From the NCBI GenBank assembly GCA_021770785.1, contig JAETQH010000019.1, positions 1-64,000 of the forward strand: a stretch of DNA of 64,000 nucleotides. Direction: 5' to 3'. This stretch comes from Lachnospiraceae bacterium (GTDB lineage Bacteria > Bacillota > Clostridia > Lachnospirales > Lachnospiraceae). Position numbers and translations under genes: made by a program. Within the stretch, counting starts at the first letter, position 1. Each line of letters starts with the position of its first letter. Under the pieces are notes generated by a model. The model was not told where the DNA came from, did no database searches, and saw only the letters and a program-made list of their open reading frames with translations. Positions 36,315-44,212 of this stretch are shown piece by piece.

Positions 36315-37826
36315 TCACTCTCCCGACGCAACCTGGGGTCTCACCGTCTCCCCAATCACAGGACAACCCCGCATGGCAATCAGCGGCGCCCCCTTATTCT
36401 CCAGATAATCCTTTGTAATGGTCACCGTACCGATATTATCGTCCTTCGGTATCTCATACATGATATCCAGCATGTATTCTTCAATAATGGCTCTTAAGGC
36501 TCTCGCCCCCACCTTTTTCTCCTTCGCCTTCGCCGCAATCGCCGCAAGGGCGTCATCATCAAAAATCAGATTTACCTCGTCCATGGCAAGCAACTTCTGG
36601 TACTGCTTGATAATGGCATTCTTCGGCTCCTTCAAAATCCGCACCAGCATATCCTCCGTCAGGGCATCTAACGTAAACATAATGGGCAGACGTCCTAAAA
36701 ACTCCGGTATCATGCCGAACTTACGGACATCCTCCACAGTCACTTTCTGTAAAATATTTTCATCCTTATCATATTTATCCTTCAGCTCCGCCTTAAAGCC
36801 AATGGATGCCTGCTTGTTCAGACGCTCCTTGATAATTTCCTCTAAATCCGGAAATGCGCCGCCGCAGATGAAGAGAATATCCTTGGTATTTACCATGGTC
36901 ATGGGCACCATGGCATTTTTACTGCTGGCCCCCACCGGAACCTCCACCTCAGCACCCTCTAAAAGTTTCAGCATTCCCTGCTGCACGGATTCCCCGCTGA
37001 CATCCCTCTGGTTAGTGTTGCGCTTTTTGGCAATCTTATCAATCTCATCAATGAAAATAATGCCATGCTCCGCACGCTCCACATCATTGTCCGCCGCCGC
37101 AAGCAATTTACTTACCACACTCTCGATATCATCACCGATATAGCCCGCCTCTGTCAGGGAGGTGGCATCCGTGATAGCGAGGGGCACATCAAGAAGTTTC
37201 GCCAAAGTCTTTACCAGATAGGTCTTTCCACATCCGGTAGGCCCAATCATTAACATATTGGATTTCTCAATCTCCACATCATCCTGCTGCCCGGAGGCGA
37301 TTCTCTTGTAATGGTTGTAAACTGCCACGGACATTACCTTTTTCGCATGCTCCTGTCCCACCACATACTCGTCTAAGGATGCCTTAATTTTGTGAGGTGC
37401 CGGAATTTTATGTATATCAATCACCGGTTCCTTTTTCTCTTTTGGCTTTTTCTTCTTAAGCTTCTGGTTGTTGGGCACAAAGCCCTGTAAATCGGAAAGG
37501 TTAATCATACTGATATTCGGCATTTTCCCCATATTCATGGAAAACATATCATCCATGGAAAAACCCGGGCCATTCATGCTGTCAAAGGTTTTCTGCATAC
37601 AATCCTGACAAATGCTGATGTTGTTGGGAATCTTAATCATTTTCCCGGCAACGTGCTCCGGCCTGCGGCAGATATAGCAAATATCCTCGTACTCATTTTC
37701 CTTATCCTCCTGCTCTCCTGCCACTTCTGCAGCCGCCACTTCCTTTTTTTCTTCTTCCACAACGGTACCTCTGTTTGAACCGGTTTCTTCCTCATCCGTC
37801 ACTTCTCTATAATCATTATTGTTCAT
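36315..37826 (-). CDS. clpX: ClpX-type AAA+ unfoldase, extended form
   Basis: This 503-residue ClpX has the zinc-binding domain (CYICRRPEHVAGK...ICQDCMQ), Walker A GPTGCGKT, the pore loop region TEAGYIGDD, Walker B IIFIDEIDKIA and sensor/arginine-finger motifs (EFLGRLP, VGARALRAIIEEYM). It is about 80 residues longer than common ClpX, from an acidic 45-residue N-terminal tail and a Lys-rich insert (KKKKPKEKKEP). No clpP, tig or lon lies nearby, so this may be a second ClpX rather than the housekeeping one. Confidence 0.9.
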   Translation of the reverse strand: MNNNDYREVTDEEETGSNRGTVVEEEKKEVAAAEVAGEQEDKENEYEDICYICRRPEHVAGKMIKIPNNISICQDCMQKTFDSMNGPGFSMDDMFSMNMGKMPNISMINLSDLQGFVPNNQKLKKKKPKEKKEPVIDIHKIPAPHKIKASLDEYVVGQEHAKKVMSVAVYNHYKRIASGQQDDVEIEKSNMLMIGPTGCGKTYLVKTLAKLLDVPLAITDATSLTEAGYIGDDIESVVSKLLAAADNDVERAEHGIIFIDEIDKIAKKRNTNQRDVSGESVQQGMLKLLEGAEVEVPVGASSKNAMVPMTMVNTKDILFICGGAFPDLEEIIKERLNKQASIGFKAELKDKYDKDENILQKVTVEDVRKFGMIPEFLGRLPIMFTLDALTEDMLVRILKEPKNAIIKQYQKLLAMDEVNLIFDDDALAAIAAKAKEKKVGARALRAIIEEYMLDIMYEIPKDDNIGTVTITKDYLENKGAPLIAMRGCPVIGETVRPQVASGE

Positions 37827-38009
37827 CCTGTTTCTCCCTCAAATTATTTTCGTTTTTTCATCGGTAAACTCATTATAATTCAAAAATTCTCTAATCACAA
37901 GAAATTTGCCCATTAATTCATTTTTATTTTAGAAAAAAAGCCGTCTGAGCCCTTGACATACCCTTCTATTATTCTCTTCCTGAACTCAAAATTATATTTT
38001 TACCAAAAA

Positions 38010-38059
38010 AACCGACCTTCCAATCGTTAGATTTTTCATCTAACTTTTGGTGGTCGGTT
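38010..38059 (-). terminator. Terminator of the small lipoprotein
   Basis: ACCGACC/GGTCGGT arms with an imperfect inner stem (GTTAGA/TCTAAC) and a TTTTTTT run on minus. Confidence 0.8.
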
Positions 38060-38075
38060 CTCTATTCCACAGCTT

Positions 38076-38537
38076 TTATCTTGCGGTTCCGGCGGTGCCG
38101 CCTGCTGTATCGCCGTTGGTGGTGTTGTCGCCTCCGGTAATGTCATCCACACCGTTTTCCACGCCGTTAATAATATCCTTTCCGGCTTCTCCGACACCGT
38201 CTACCACGCTGTCTACTGCATTTCCGGCATCTGAGGCAGCTCCGTCTGTTTTATCGGTATTATTTGTATTGTTGGTTCCATTCACATCTGTTCCGTTTAC
38301 ATCCGTACCGTTGGTGGTGGTTCCGTTTGCACCTGTTCCATTCATATCCGTTCTGTTTTCTGTGTCAAGAACATTGTTGTCATTAGTGCCTGTTCCGTTT
38401 ACGGAATTTTCTGTTTTTGTGTTGTTTGTTGTGGTTCCATTGTTGTTCTTGTCATTCTTTCCATTCCCACACGCAGTAAGAGCGGTAAGTGCCATGGTAA
38501 GTACAAGACCTGCTGCAACTACTCTGAACTTTTTCAT
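38076..38537 (-). CDS. Small Asn/Thr/Gly-rich lipoprotein
   Basis: This 153-residue lipoprotein has a signal peptide ending ALTACGNG. The mature part is low-complexity Asn/Thr/Gly/Asp with NGT-D/V repeats (NGTDVNGTDVNGT), then a short helical repeat-like end (VDSVVDGVGEAGKDIINGV). ATG at 38537 follows AAAGGAGA at 8 bases; an upstream in-frame ATG overlaps that site and is rejected. I do not recognise a function. It is single-gene, with its own terminator. Confidence 0.75.
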   Translation of the reverse strand: MKKFRVVAAGLVLTMALTALTACGNGKNDKNNNGTTTNNTKTENSVNGTGTNDNNVLDTENRTDMNGTGANGTTTNGTDVNGTDVNGTNNTNNTDKTDGAASDAGNAVDSVVDGVGEAGKDIINGVENGVDDITGGDNTTNGDTAGGTAGTAR

Positions 38538-38608
38538 CGTAAAATTCTCCTTTACTTTCAAAAAATTTTTTATCAGAAATAGTATTGACCCATCTTTCTT
38601 CTCTTATA

Positions 38609-38645
38609 CAAAAAAAACAGGAAATCTTTTTCGGTTTCCTGTTCT
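38609..38645 (-). terminator. Terminator of the IclR gene
   Basis: AACAGGAAA and TTTCCTGTT pair around TCTTTTTCGG, followed by TTTTTTTGTA on minus. Confidence 0.75.
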
Positions 38646-38655
38646 TTCAAAAATT

Positions 38656-39435
38656 TTATTTATAATATCCAAGCTCTCTCGACAGTTCCTGCTGCACTTT
38701 TTTCACATCCACAGACAGCTCCTCCACCCGCTCCCTTGTCATACGGCTGGTGGGGCCTGAAATACTGAAAGCGTATTTTACCTCCTTCTGATAACCATAA
38801 AGGCAGGCGGCAATACAGCGGACGCCCTTTTCATTTTCTTCATCGTCTAACGCATATCCGTTGGTTCTCACTTCCTCTAATACCTTTAACATCTCATCAT
38901 AATCCGTGATGGTCTTATCTGTCTTTTTCTCAATGACGCTCTCATTCCAGATTTGTTTGACCTCCCGCTCCGGCAGCGTTGCCATAATGGCTTTCCCTAC
39001 CCCCGAACAGTACATAGGATGTATCATTCCCACATGGGATACCATGCGAATCGTACCCACCTTCGCCTCTATCTTATAGATATATAAAATCTGGTTGCCC
39101 TCCCGCTGGACTAAATGCACTGCCTCACCGCTCAAATCCGACAGACGCTCCAAATAAGGCTTTGCCACCTGCAGCACATCCATGCGCTCTAAAATCTTTC
39201 CCGCCATATTCACTATCTTATAGGAAAGCATGTATTTCTGCGATACCTCGTCCTGCCTGGCATATCCCATATAAACCAGAGACATCAGCAGACGGTGTAC
39301 CGTACTTTTATGAAGTCCCAGTGCAGCGCTGATTTCCATTAGTCCCATCTCACCGTTTTCCGCTAACATTTCCATCACCTGAAAAATTCTTTCTGCGGAC
39401 TGTACCGGGTTTTTTGTTTCTTTTTCCTCTTCCAT
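38656..39435 (-). CDS. IclR-family regulator (KdgR-like)
   Basis: This 259-residue regulator has an N-terminal winged helix (LMEISAALGLHKSTVHRLLMSL) and a C-terminal effector domain (YCSGVGKAIMATLPE, GYALDDEENEKGVRCIA). It matches the IclR family in full length. A 17-bp operator-like palindrome upstream recurs in front of the KDPG aldolase gene. This suggests a KdgR-type role sensing a ketodeoxygluconate-like intermediate and autoregulation. Confidence 0.88.
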   Translation of the reverse strand: MEEEKETKNPVQSAERIFQVMEMLAENGEMGLMEISAALGLHKSTVHRLLMSLVYMGYARQDEVSQKYMLSYKIVNMAGKILERMDVLQVAKPYLERLSDLSGEAVHLVQREGNQILYIYKIEAKVGTIRMVSHVGMIHPMYCSGVGKAIMATLPEREVKQIWNESVIEKKTDKTITDYDEMLKVLEEVRTNGYALDDEENEKGVRCIAACLYGYQKEVKYAFSISGPTSRMTRERVEELSVDVKKVQQELSRELGYYK

Positions 39436-39561
39436 ATTTTACCTCATACAATTCTGCTTCCAGTGTTCAAAATTACCCAAACTGCATTACCTCTATCGCT
39501 GTTTGCTACGCTGCCGCCAATCAATGCGAACCGCCACACTGGTTTCATAATGCAGTTTTGT

Positions 39562-39578
39562 GTTCCACAATATGAAAC
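39562..39578. promoter_or_regulatory. Operator-like palindrome upstream of iclR
   Basis: GTTCCACAATATGAAAC on plus (GTTTCATATTGTGGAAC on minus) is an imperfect palindrome that matches the site at 40691-40707 in 15 of 17 bases. It lies about 127 bases upstream of the iclR ATG. Confidence 0.6.
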
Positions 39579-39612
39579 TTTTATTTATCATAGCATGAAC
39601 TCTCAGAAAAAG

Positions 39613-40101
39613 TCAACGCCTTTTGCAGACATTTTTTAAAGGAAGAAACAGCATCCGGCACAGGATAAAATTAGAAATGCCGTGAATAATATCGTAGGGA
39701 ATACCTGCCACCCACCAGGCAAATGCCGTCCTGCTGCCTCCGATAAAAAAATAGGGAATAGAGCAGAGCGCCCCAAAGCCCAGCCCGAAAGCGCCTGCTA
39801 AAACACTGAAAACCCACACGGATTCCTGCCTGCGCAATAAATAAGTGCACAGCGCCAAAAGCGGCCAGATGTAGGCATACATCACCCACCACAGTCCGAA
39901 CCCGTACCAACAGCCCTCCAACAGTAGAAACGCAGGTATCACATAAACGATTTTCTTTTGAAAGGTGAGGGTATACAGAATTATCAGCAGCGTCACCAGC
40001 TCCACATTCGGCAGGAACGCCAGGGCATGTTTCGCCGCCTCTAACGCTGCAATCATAATTCCAATTTCCGTAATATCTCTTGCCGTCAGTTTTCCCTTCA
40101 T
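39613..40101 (-). CDS. ECF-type transporter S component
   Basis: This 162-residue protein has about six membrane helices and resembles ECF S-components: ITEIGIMIAALEAAKHALAFLPNVELVTLLIILY, then an aromatic-rich GCWYGFGLWWVMYAYIWP and GGSRTAFAWWVAGIPYDIIHG. It lies 8 bases after a DUF4430 gene. The vitamin is not shown by the sequence; the pairing hints at a cobalamin-type substrate. No T or A subunits are present here. Confidence 0.75.
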   Translation of the reverse strand: MKGKLTARDITEIGIMIAALEAAKHALAFLPNVELVTLLIILYTLTFQKKIVYVIPAFLLLEGCWYGFGLWWVMYAYIWPLLALCTYLLRRQESVWVFSVLAGAFGLGFGALCSIPYFFIGGSRTAFAWWVAGIPYDIIHGISNFILCRMLFLPLKNVCKRR

Positions 40102-40109
40102 ACTCTTCT

Positions 40110-40529
40110 CTATTCCGTCCGGGTATATACAATCCGGTAGGTTTTTCCATCCTCTACCGGCTGGTTATCCACACCGTAATTACAGTATTCTTCTCCCACA
40201 TAAAATGCCCAGTAAGCGTTGTCCTCCGCATAATCAGCGTACAGCCCGTTTACCGTCTCCACCATAAGCCCAAACTCTGACTCTGTGCCGGAAAATTCAA
40301 TTCCCGCATCCTCCATGGCTCCCCGGAGATATTCCGCATCTGTGTTTACCTTATAGGTAACAGTCTCCTGCTTATCATCCACAACCTCAATAACAAGGGC
40401 TTTACCTCCCGCCCCAGCCTTTGGTGCAAACACAAAATAAATCACACCAAACAGCACCGCCACGGCACACAGGACTGCCACGGCAATCCCTATCTTCTTT
40501 TTGTTTCCTTTGATTTCTTTTTCAGACAT
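40110..40529 (-). CDS. DUF4430 domain protein with membrane anchor
   Basis: This 139-residue protein has a basic N-terminus, one TM helix (about 12-33, IGIAVAVLCAVAVLFGVIYF) and a beta-rich DUF4430 domain with the typical end NAYWAFYVGEEYCNYGVDNQPVEDGKTYRIVY. DUF4430 is related to the beta-grasp part of transcobalamin-like proteins. There is no lipobox, so it should stay as an anchored extracellular domain, perhaps passing ligand to the S component encoded next. AGGAGGG precedes ATG. Confidence 0.78.
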   Translation of the reverse strand: MSEKEIKGNKKKIGIAVAVLCAVAVLFGVIYFVFAPKAGAGGKALVIEVVDDKQETVTYKVNTDAEYLRGAMEDAGIEFSGTESEFGLMVETVNGLYADYAEDNAYWAFYVGEEYCNYGVDNQPVEDGKTYRIVYTRTE

Positions 40530-40636
40530 AGTGTCCCTCCTGTTTCTTTTTTCATTCTTTATTCATAAAAACAAAAAAAGTCTACCATACTTATAGCAAA
40601 GCCACAAGATTTCTTTCGCAATTTCCGGAAAATAGG

Positions 40637-40664
40637 TTGACAAGGTAATTTGAGATGTTATAAT
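40637..40664 (+). promoter_or_regulatory. Strong promoter of the KDPG aldolase gene
   Basis: TTGACA (40637-40642), a 16-base spacer and TATAAT (40659-40664) form a near-consensus sigma-A promoter. Transcription should start near 40671, about 100 bases before the ATG, leaving room for operators at 40680-40707. Confidence 0.8.
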
Positions 40665-40679
40665 TATATTGTACCATTT

Positions 40680-40707
40680 TGTGAAACATAGTTTCGTATT
40701 ATGGAAC
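40680..40707. promoter_or_regulatory. Operator-like sites for the IclR regulator
   Basis: GTTTCGTATTATGGAAC at 40691-40707 matches the iclR upstream palindrome. Next to it TGAAACATAGTTTC (40682-40695) resembles the known KdgR box, TGAAAC-N-GTTTC. Both lie just after the promoter, where a bound repressor would block transcription. Confidence 0.6.
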
Positions 40708-40769
40708 TTAGTTTTGTACCCAATGCACGTTACCGTGCAGTTTATAAATCACAAAAAGGAGAAGATATC

Positions 40770-41732
40770 ATGAACAAAGTATTAGAAGAGTTTTCCAAAA
40801 TCGGCATTATCCCGGTTATCGCCCTTGACAACGTAGAGGACGCAGCGCCTCTGGCAAAAGCATTGTGCGACGGCGGTCTTCCCTGTGCAGAGGTTACCTT
40901 CCGTACCGCTGCTGCCGAAGAATCCATCCGTATCATGGCAGAACAGTTCCCGGAAATGTTAGTGGGGGCAGGTACTGTTCTTACCACCGAGCAGGTTGAC
41001 CGTGCCGTAAACGCAGGCGCAAAATTCATCGTAAGCCCAGGCTTAAATCCAAAGGTTGTAAAATACTGTGTAGAAAAAGGCATTCCTGTAACACCGGGCT
41101 GTTCTAACCCAAGTGACGTGGAAGTTGCCATCGAGCTTGGCCTTGAGGTTGTAAAATTCTTCCCGGCGGAAGCAGCAGGCGGCTTGAACATGATTAAATC
41201 CATGGCTGCTCCTTACACCAAGATGAAATTCATGCCAACCGGTGGTATCAACGCAAAGAACTTAACCAACTACCTTGATTTCAAGAAAATCATTGCCTGC
41301 GGCGGTTCCTGGATGGTAAACAAAGATATGATTGCAGCAAAAGACTGGGACGGCATTACCGATTTAACCAAAGAGGCAGTTGCCACCATGTTAGGCTTTA
41401 AATTACTGCATGTAGGTGTCAACAACGCAAACGAGGAAGTTGCCGCTTCCGAGTCCGCAAAATTTGCTTCCCTTCTTGGCGAGAACGTAAAAGTTGGAAA
41501 CAGCTCTATGTTCGTTGGCTCTTTAATCGAAATGATGAAAAACCCGGGCCGCGGAACCAACGGTCATATCTGCATTCAGACCAATTATCTTGACCGTGCC
41601 ATCTATCACTTAGAGAAACGCGGTTTTGTATTTGACGAATCTTCCTTCAAGTACAACGACAAGGGGGAACTTACCGTTGCATACTTAAAAGACGAAATCG
41701 CAGGTTTCGCTGTTCACTTTAACCAGAAATAA
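40770..41732 (+). CDS. KDPG/KHG aldolase with C-terminal VOC-like domain
   Basis: Residues 1 to about 210 of this 320-residue protein are a class I KDPG/KHG aldolase. Glu is in PCAEVTFRT, Lys (Schiff base) in VVKFFPAE, and TPGCSNPSDVE and MPTGGINAKN are also present. The last 105 residues resemble a glyoxalase/VOC half (LLHVGVN, HICIQTNYLDRAIYHLEKRGF, AVHFNQK). It cleaves KDPG to pyruvate and glyceraldehyde-3-phosphate, the last step of uronate breakdown. ATG at 40770 follows AAAAAGGAG; an earlier in-frame ATG at 40701 lies in the operator and is rejected. Confidence 0.88.
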   Translation: MNKVLEEFSKIGIIPVIALDNVEDAAPLAKALCDGGLPCAEVTFRTAAAEESIRIMAEQFPEMLVGAGTVLTTEQVDRAVNAGAKFIVSPGLNPKVVKYCVEKGIPVTPGCSNPSDVEVAIELGLEVVKFFPAEAAGGLNMIKSMAAPYTKMKFMPTGGINAKNLTNYLDFKKIIACGGSWMVNKDMIAAKDWDGITDLTKEAVATMLGFKLLHVGVNNANEEVAASESAKFASLLGENVKVGNSSMFVGSLIEMMKNPGRGTNGHICIQTNYLDRAIYHLEKRGFVFDESSFKYNDKGELTVAYLKDEIAGFAVHFNQK

Positions 41733-41746
41733 ACCGCAATACAACG

Positions 41747-41785
41747 CAGGTCTGCACTTCTATCTTTCCGTGCAGACCTGTTTTT
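41747..41785 (+). terminator. Terminator of the aldolase gene
   Basis: CAGGTCTGCAC and GTGCAGACCTG pair perfectly around a 12-nt loop and are followed by TTTTT. Confidence 0.88.
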
Positions 41786-41794
41786 CATTCCGAA

Positions 41795-41820
41795 CCCAGG
41801 CAGCCGGAATGCTGCCTGGG
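41795..41820 (+). other. Second hairpin ahead of the HIT gene
   Basis: CCCAGGCAGC-CGGAAT-GCTGCCTGGG forms a perfect 10-bp stem 32 bases before the HIT start. There is no T-run. It may be a 5' leader hairpin or a processing site in read-through RNA. Confidence 0.5.
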
Positions 41821-41852
41821 CTATCACTCTATTATGAGAAAAGGAGACAATT

Positions 41853-42269
41853 ATGGATAACAACTGTGCATATTGTATGGAGGGCGAATTAGTTGCCCAG
41901 TTTGGTCTTAAAATCTGTGAGTTAGAAACTTCCAAGGTTTACCTGTTCAAGGAACAGAGCCACAAGGGACGCGTTATTGTAGCACACAAGAAACACGTCA
42001 GCGAAATCATAGAATTGACCCCCGAAGAACGCGCTGCTTACATGGAGGACATCAACCGTGTATCAAAGGCCCTTCATGCAGCCTTTCACCCCCAGAAAGT
42101 CAACTACGGCGCTTACGGCGACACCGGACACCACCTGCATTTCCATCTGGTGCCCAAATACACCGATGAATATGAATGGGGCGGCGTATTCGCCATGAAC
42201 CCGGGAGAGAAATTTTTATCCGACGAAGAATACGCTTCTTTAATAGAAGAAATCAAAAAATATTTATAA
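41853..42269 (+). CDS. HIT-family nucleotide hydrolase/transferase
   Basis: This 138-residue protein has the histidine triad HHLHFHLVP (HxHxH type) near residue 92, preceded by an N-terminal zinc-type CAYC. Length and layout fit small HIT (Hint-like) proteins, which hydrolyse nucleoside phosphoramidates or adenylated metabolites. Its link to uronate metabolism is not obvious. AAAAGGAG precedes ATG. Confidence 0.88.
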   Translation: MDNNCAYCMEGELVAQFGLKICELETSKVYLFKEQSHKGRVIVAHKKHVSEIIELTPEERAAYMEDINRVSKALHAAFHPQKVNYGAYGDTGHHLHFHLVPKYTDEYEWGGVFAMNPGEKFLSDEEYASLIEEIKKYL

Positions 42270-42292
42270 TTTTCCACAGACAAATTTTTCAC

Positions 42293-42343
42293 AAAAACAG
42301 GGATGAGACGGATATACTTTAATCCGTCTCATCCCTGTTTTTT
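42293..42343. terminator. Bidirectional terminator, HIT gene versus GPH symporter
   Basis: ACAGGGATGAGACGGAT and its exact complement form a 17-bp stem around an 8-nt loop, with T6 on plus and T5 on minus. Confidence 0.9.
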
Positions 42344-42421
42344 AACATAATTATGACTATTTCCGGCTGTCTTTTCCGTTCATGTTTCTTCTTATTCCTT
42401 TTTCTGATTTCTTAAACTTTC

Positions 42422-43807
42422 TTATTTGCCATGTTTCTTCTTAAGCGTTTCAATATTAGCATCTACCTGTTTTTTGTGGAGCGGATACCAGAACCACAAT
42501 ACAACTGCCAGAAGTCCGAAGCCCAGTGCCGGTATCAAGGTACTGATATTAAAGATTCCGTTTACTACGCCTTCGTCAAAAGCTGTTGCTTCCGTATATC
42601 CAACGGCGGTAAGCAGTAAACCGGAAAGACCTGCAGACGCTGCCTGGCCAATCTTTCTTGCAAAGGAGTACAGTGCATATACGGAACCGTCCTCACGAAC
42701 TCCGTTTACGATTTCAGAATAGTCAATAACATCTGTAATCAAAGCCCACACAACCATATTGAACATTCCAAGTCCCAGATAGCAAATCGTAATCATCGCC
42801 ACATAAACCCATACATTTTCCGGACGCATGATGAAAAGGACAATACAAATCACCACTGCTACAAGGCTGGAAATAACAGAAAGCTCTGCTTTACCAATCT
42901 TATTGGAAATCGGTTTTGCCAATGCTGCGGCAAGAAACATTGCCACCATCATAACCATAGTTGCTGCGGAAGCCGCCTTTGCATTGCCATAGAAATTCGG
43001 GTATACATAATTAGCCATAGACTGCATGGTAAGCTGTGCTAACAGCATAAGAATAGCTGCTGCAATAATGGAAATCAATGCTCTGTTTTTCGCTGCGTTA
43101 ATAAGCATCCTGCCAACGCTGACCTGTTTTGTTTCCTCTGTTTTCTCCGGTTTCACACGTTCGGTGGTCAGGGAATAGCAAAGCAGATAACAAATGACTG
43201 CCAAAACGGAGCATACCCCGGCAACCATTGTAAACTTTCCACCGTTTAATACAGAAACATCGCCTACCTGGTCATATGCTACCAGAGGAACTCCTGCACC
43301 AATCACAACACCTGCTAAGGTACCGCCTATACTACGGAAAGTAGATAAAGACTGGCGGTCGCCTGCTTCCGGTGAAATTGCGGATGCCATGGAACCATAA
43401 GGAATATTAACGGAGGTATAGAAGATAGACCCCCATAAAATATACGTTACGAACAAATAGCCAATTTTAAATGCCATAGGCATGTTGGCAAGTGCACTCT
43501 GATACATCAGAAAAGATGCGATTGCCACCGGACCACACATTCGGCGAATCCATGGTTTAAATTTACCTACAGGTGTCATCTTGCTCCGATCACAGATACG
43601 TCCCATGGTGACATCGGTAAACGCATCCACAAAACGTGCAATCATCATAATAATACCAACTGCTGCTCCCGGCACACCCATAACATCTGTGTAGAATTTC
43701 ATTAAGAAACTGGATGAAAGGATAAATGTGAAGTCATTTCCGAAATCTCCAAACAAATATCCCAGCTTGTCCTTAATGCCAAAGGGTTTTACATTTTCTG
43801 CTGCCAT
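42422..43807 (-). CDS. GPH-family sugar/uronide symporter
   Basis: This 461-residue transporter of the glycoside-pentoside-hexuronide family has about 12 helices. Typical signatures are GYLFGDFGNDFTF at the start, MMIARFVDAFTDVTMGRICDRSK between helices 2 and 3 and SVNIPYGSMASAIS. It is a cation symporter in the UidB/GusB class. Its promoter carries GntR-type palindromes identical to those at uxuA, so it probably imports a glucuronide or hexuronate. Confidence 0.88.
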   Translation of the reverse strand: MAAENVKPFGIKDKLGYLFGDFGNDFTFILSSSFLMKFYTDVMGVPGAAVGIIMMIARFVDAFTDVTMGRICDRSKMTPVGKFKPWIRRMCGPVAIASFLMYQSALANMPMAFKIGYLFVTYILWGSIFYTSVNIPYGSMASAISPEAGDRQSLSTFRSIGGTLAGVVIGAGVPLVAYDQVGDVSVLNGGKFTMVAGVCSVLAVICYLLCYSLTTERVKPEKTEETKQVSVGRMLINAAKNRALISIIAAAILMLLAQLTMQSMANYVYPNFYGNAKAASAATMVMMVAMFLAAALAKPISNKIGKAELSVISSLVAVVICIVLFIMRPENVWVYVAMITICYLGLGMFNMVVWALITDVIDYSEIVNGVREDGSVYALYSFARKIGQAASAGLSGLLLTAVGYTEATAFDEGVVNGIFNISTLIPALGFGLLAVVLWFWYPLHKKQVDANIETLKKKHGK

Positions 43808-43827
43808 ATCATTTTCCTCCGTTTCGT

Positions 43828-43839
43828 CTTGTATACAAG
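43828..43839. promoter_or_regulatory. CTTGTATACAAG operator, symporter leader
   Basis: This perfect 12-bp palindrome lies 21 bases upstream of the symporter ATG, downstream of its promoter. One of five such sites in the window. Confidence 0.75.
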
Positions 43840-43881
43840 CTTTGCATTTTCAAGGCACCGCTTCTTGTTTTTTATGATTTT

Positions 43882-43910
43882 ACTATAACATGCTTGTATG
43901 CAAGCGTCAA
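43882..43910 (-). promoter_or_regulatory. Symporter promoter with operator in the spacer
   Basis: Minus-strand TTGACG (43905-43910) and TATAGT (43882-43887) are spaced by 17 bases. GCTTGCATACAAGC (43892-43905) fills the spacer, a one-base variant of CTTGTATACAAG. A bound GntR repressor would exclude RNA polymerase. Confidence 0.8.
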
Positions 43911-44012
43911 TAAGTTATTGTATATTTTACCTTTAGCACTATTTTCCAGCTTGTTTTTTGTGCATTATGTATATTTTCTTCCAAACCTATTTCCTCTTCC
44001 ATTTATGTTCAA

Positions 44013-44024
44013 CTTGTATACAAG
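44013..44024. promoter_or_regulatory. CTTGTATACAAG operator, distal upstream site
   Basis: Perfect palindrome 120 bases upstream of the spacer site. It could support DNA looping between dimers. Confidence 0.7.
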
Positions 44025-44043
44025 CTGTTTTCCCATACTCAGT

Positions 44044-44183
44044 ACTGCCCGGGACAGCGGAGACAGAAGGGCTCTCTGAGCCTTCCGGCGTAATCTGTTT
44101 CGCCACCTGAACCTGTATCCCATCTGCTCCCTTCCCAACGCAAAAGCGAACCTCCGCCGCCCGATTTTTCTCACCGGGCAGTC
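44044..44183. repeat. Structured 140-bp element with terminal inverted repeat
   Basis: ACTGCCCGG and CCGGGCAGT bracket a GC-rich segment in an AT-rich gap. Inside is a hairpin GGCTC-TCT-GAGCC. There is no supported gene in it. The Arg-rich translation on minus looks like a non-coding repeat read as protein. It resembles a small palindromic mobile or RNA element between the GH3 and symporter genes. Confidence 0.45.
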
Positions 44184-44212
44184 AGAAGTCCGTTTCTATT
44201 TTTGAAAGCTAT

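Noticed and set aside
40530..40636. Cobalamin riboswitch ahead of the DUF4430 gene
   Set aside because: There are only about 100 bases before the divergent promoter, too short for that class, and no B12 box was seen.
43965..44174. Arg-rich 69-codon frame on minus
   Set aside because: It lies in the structured 140-bp element and has no ribosome site; likely non-coding.
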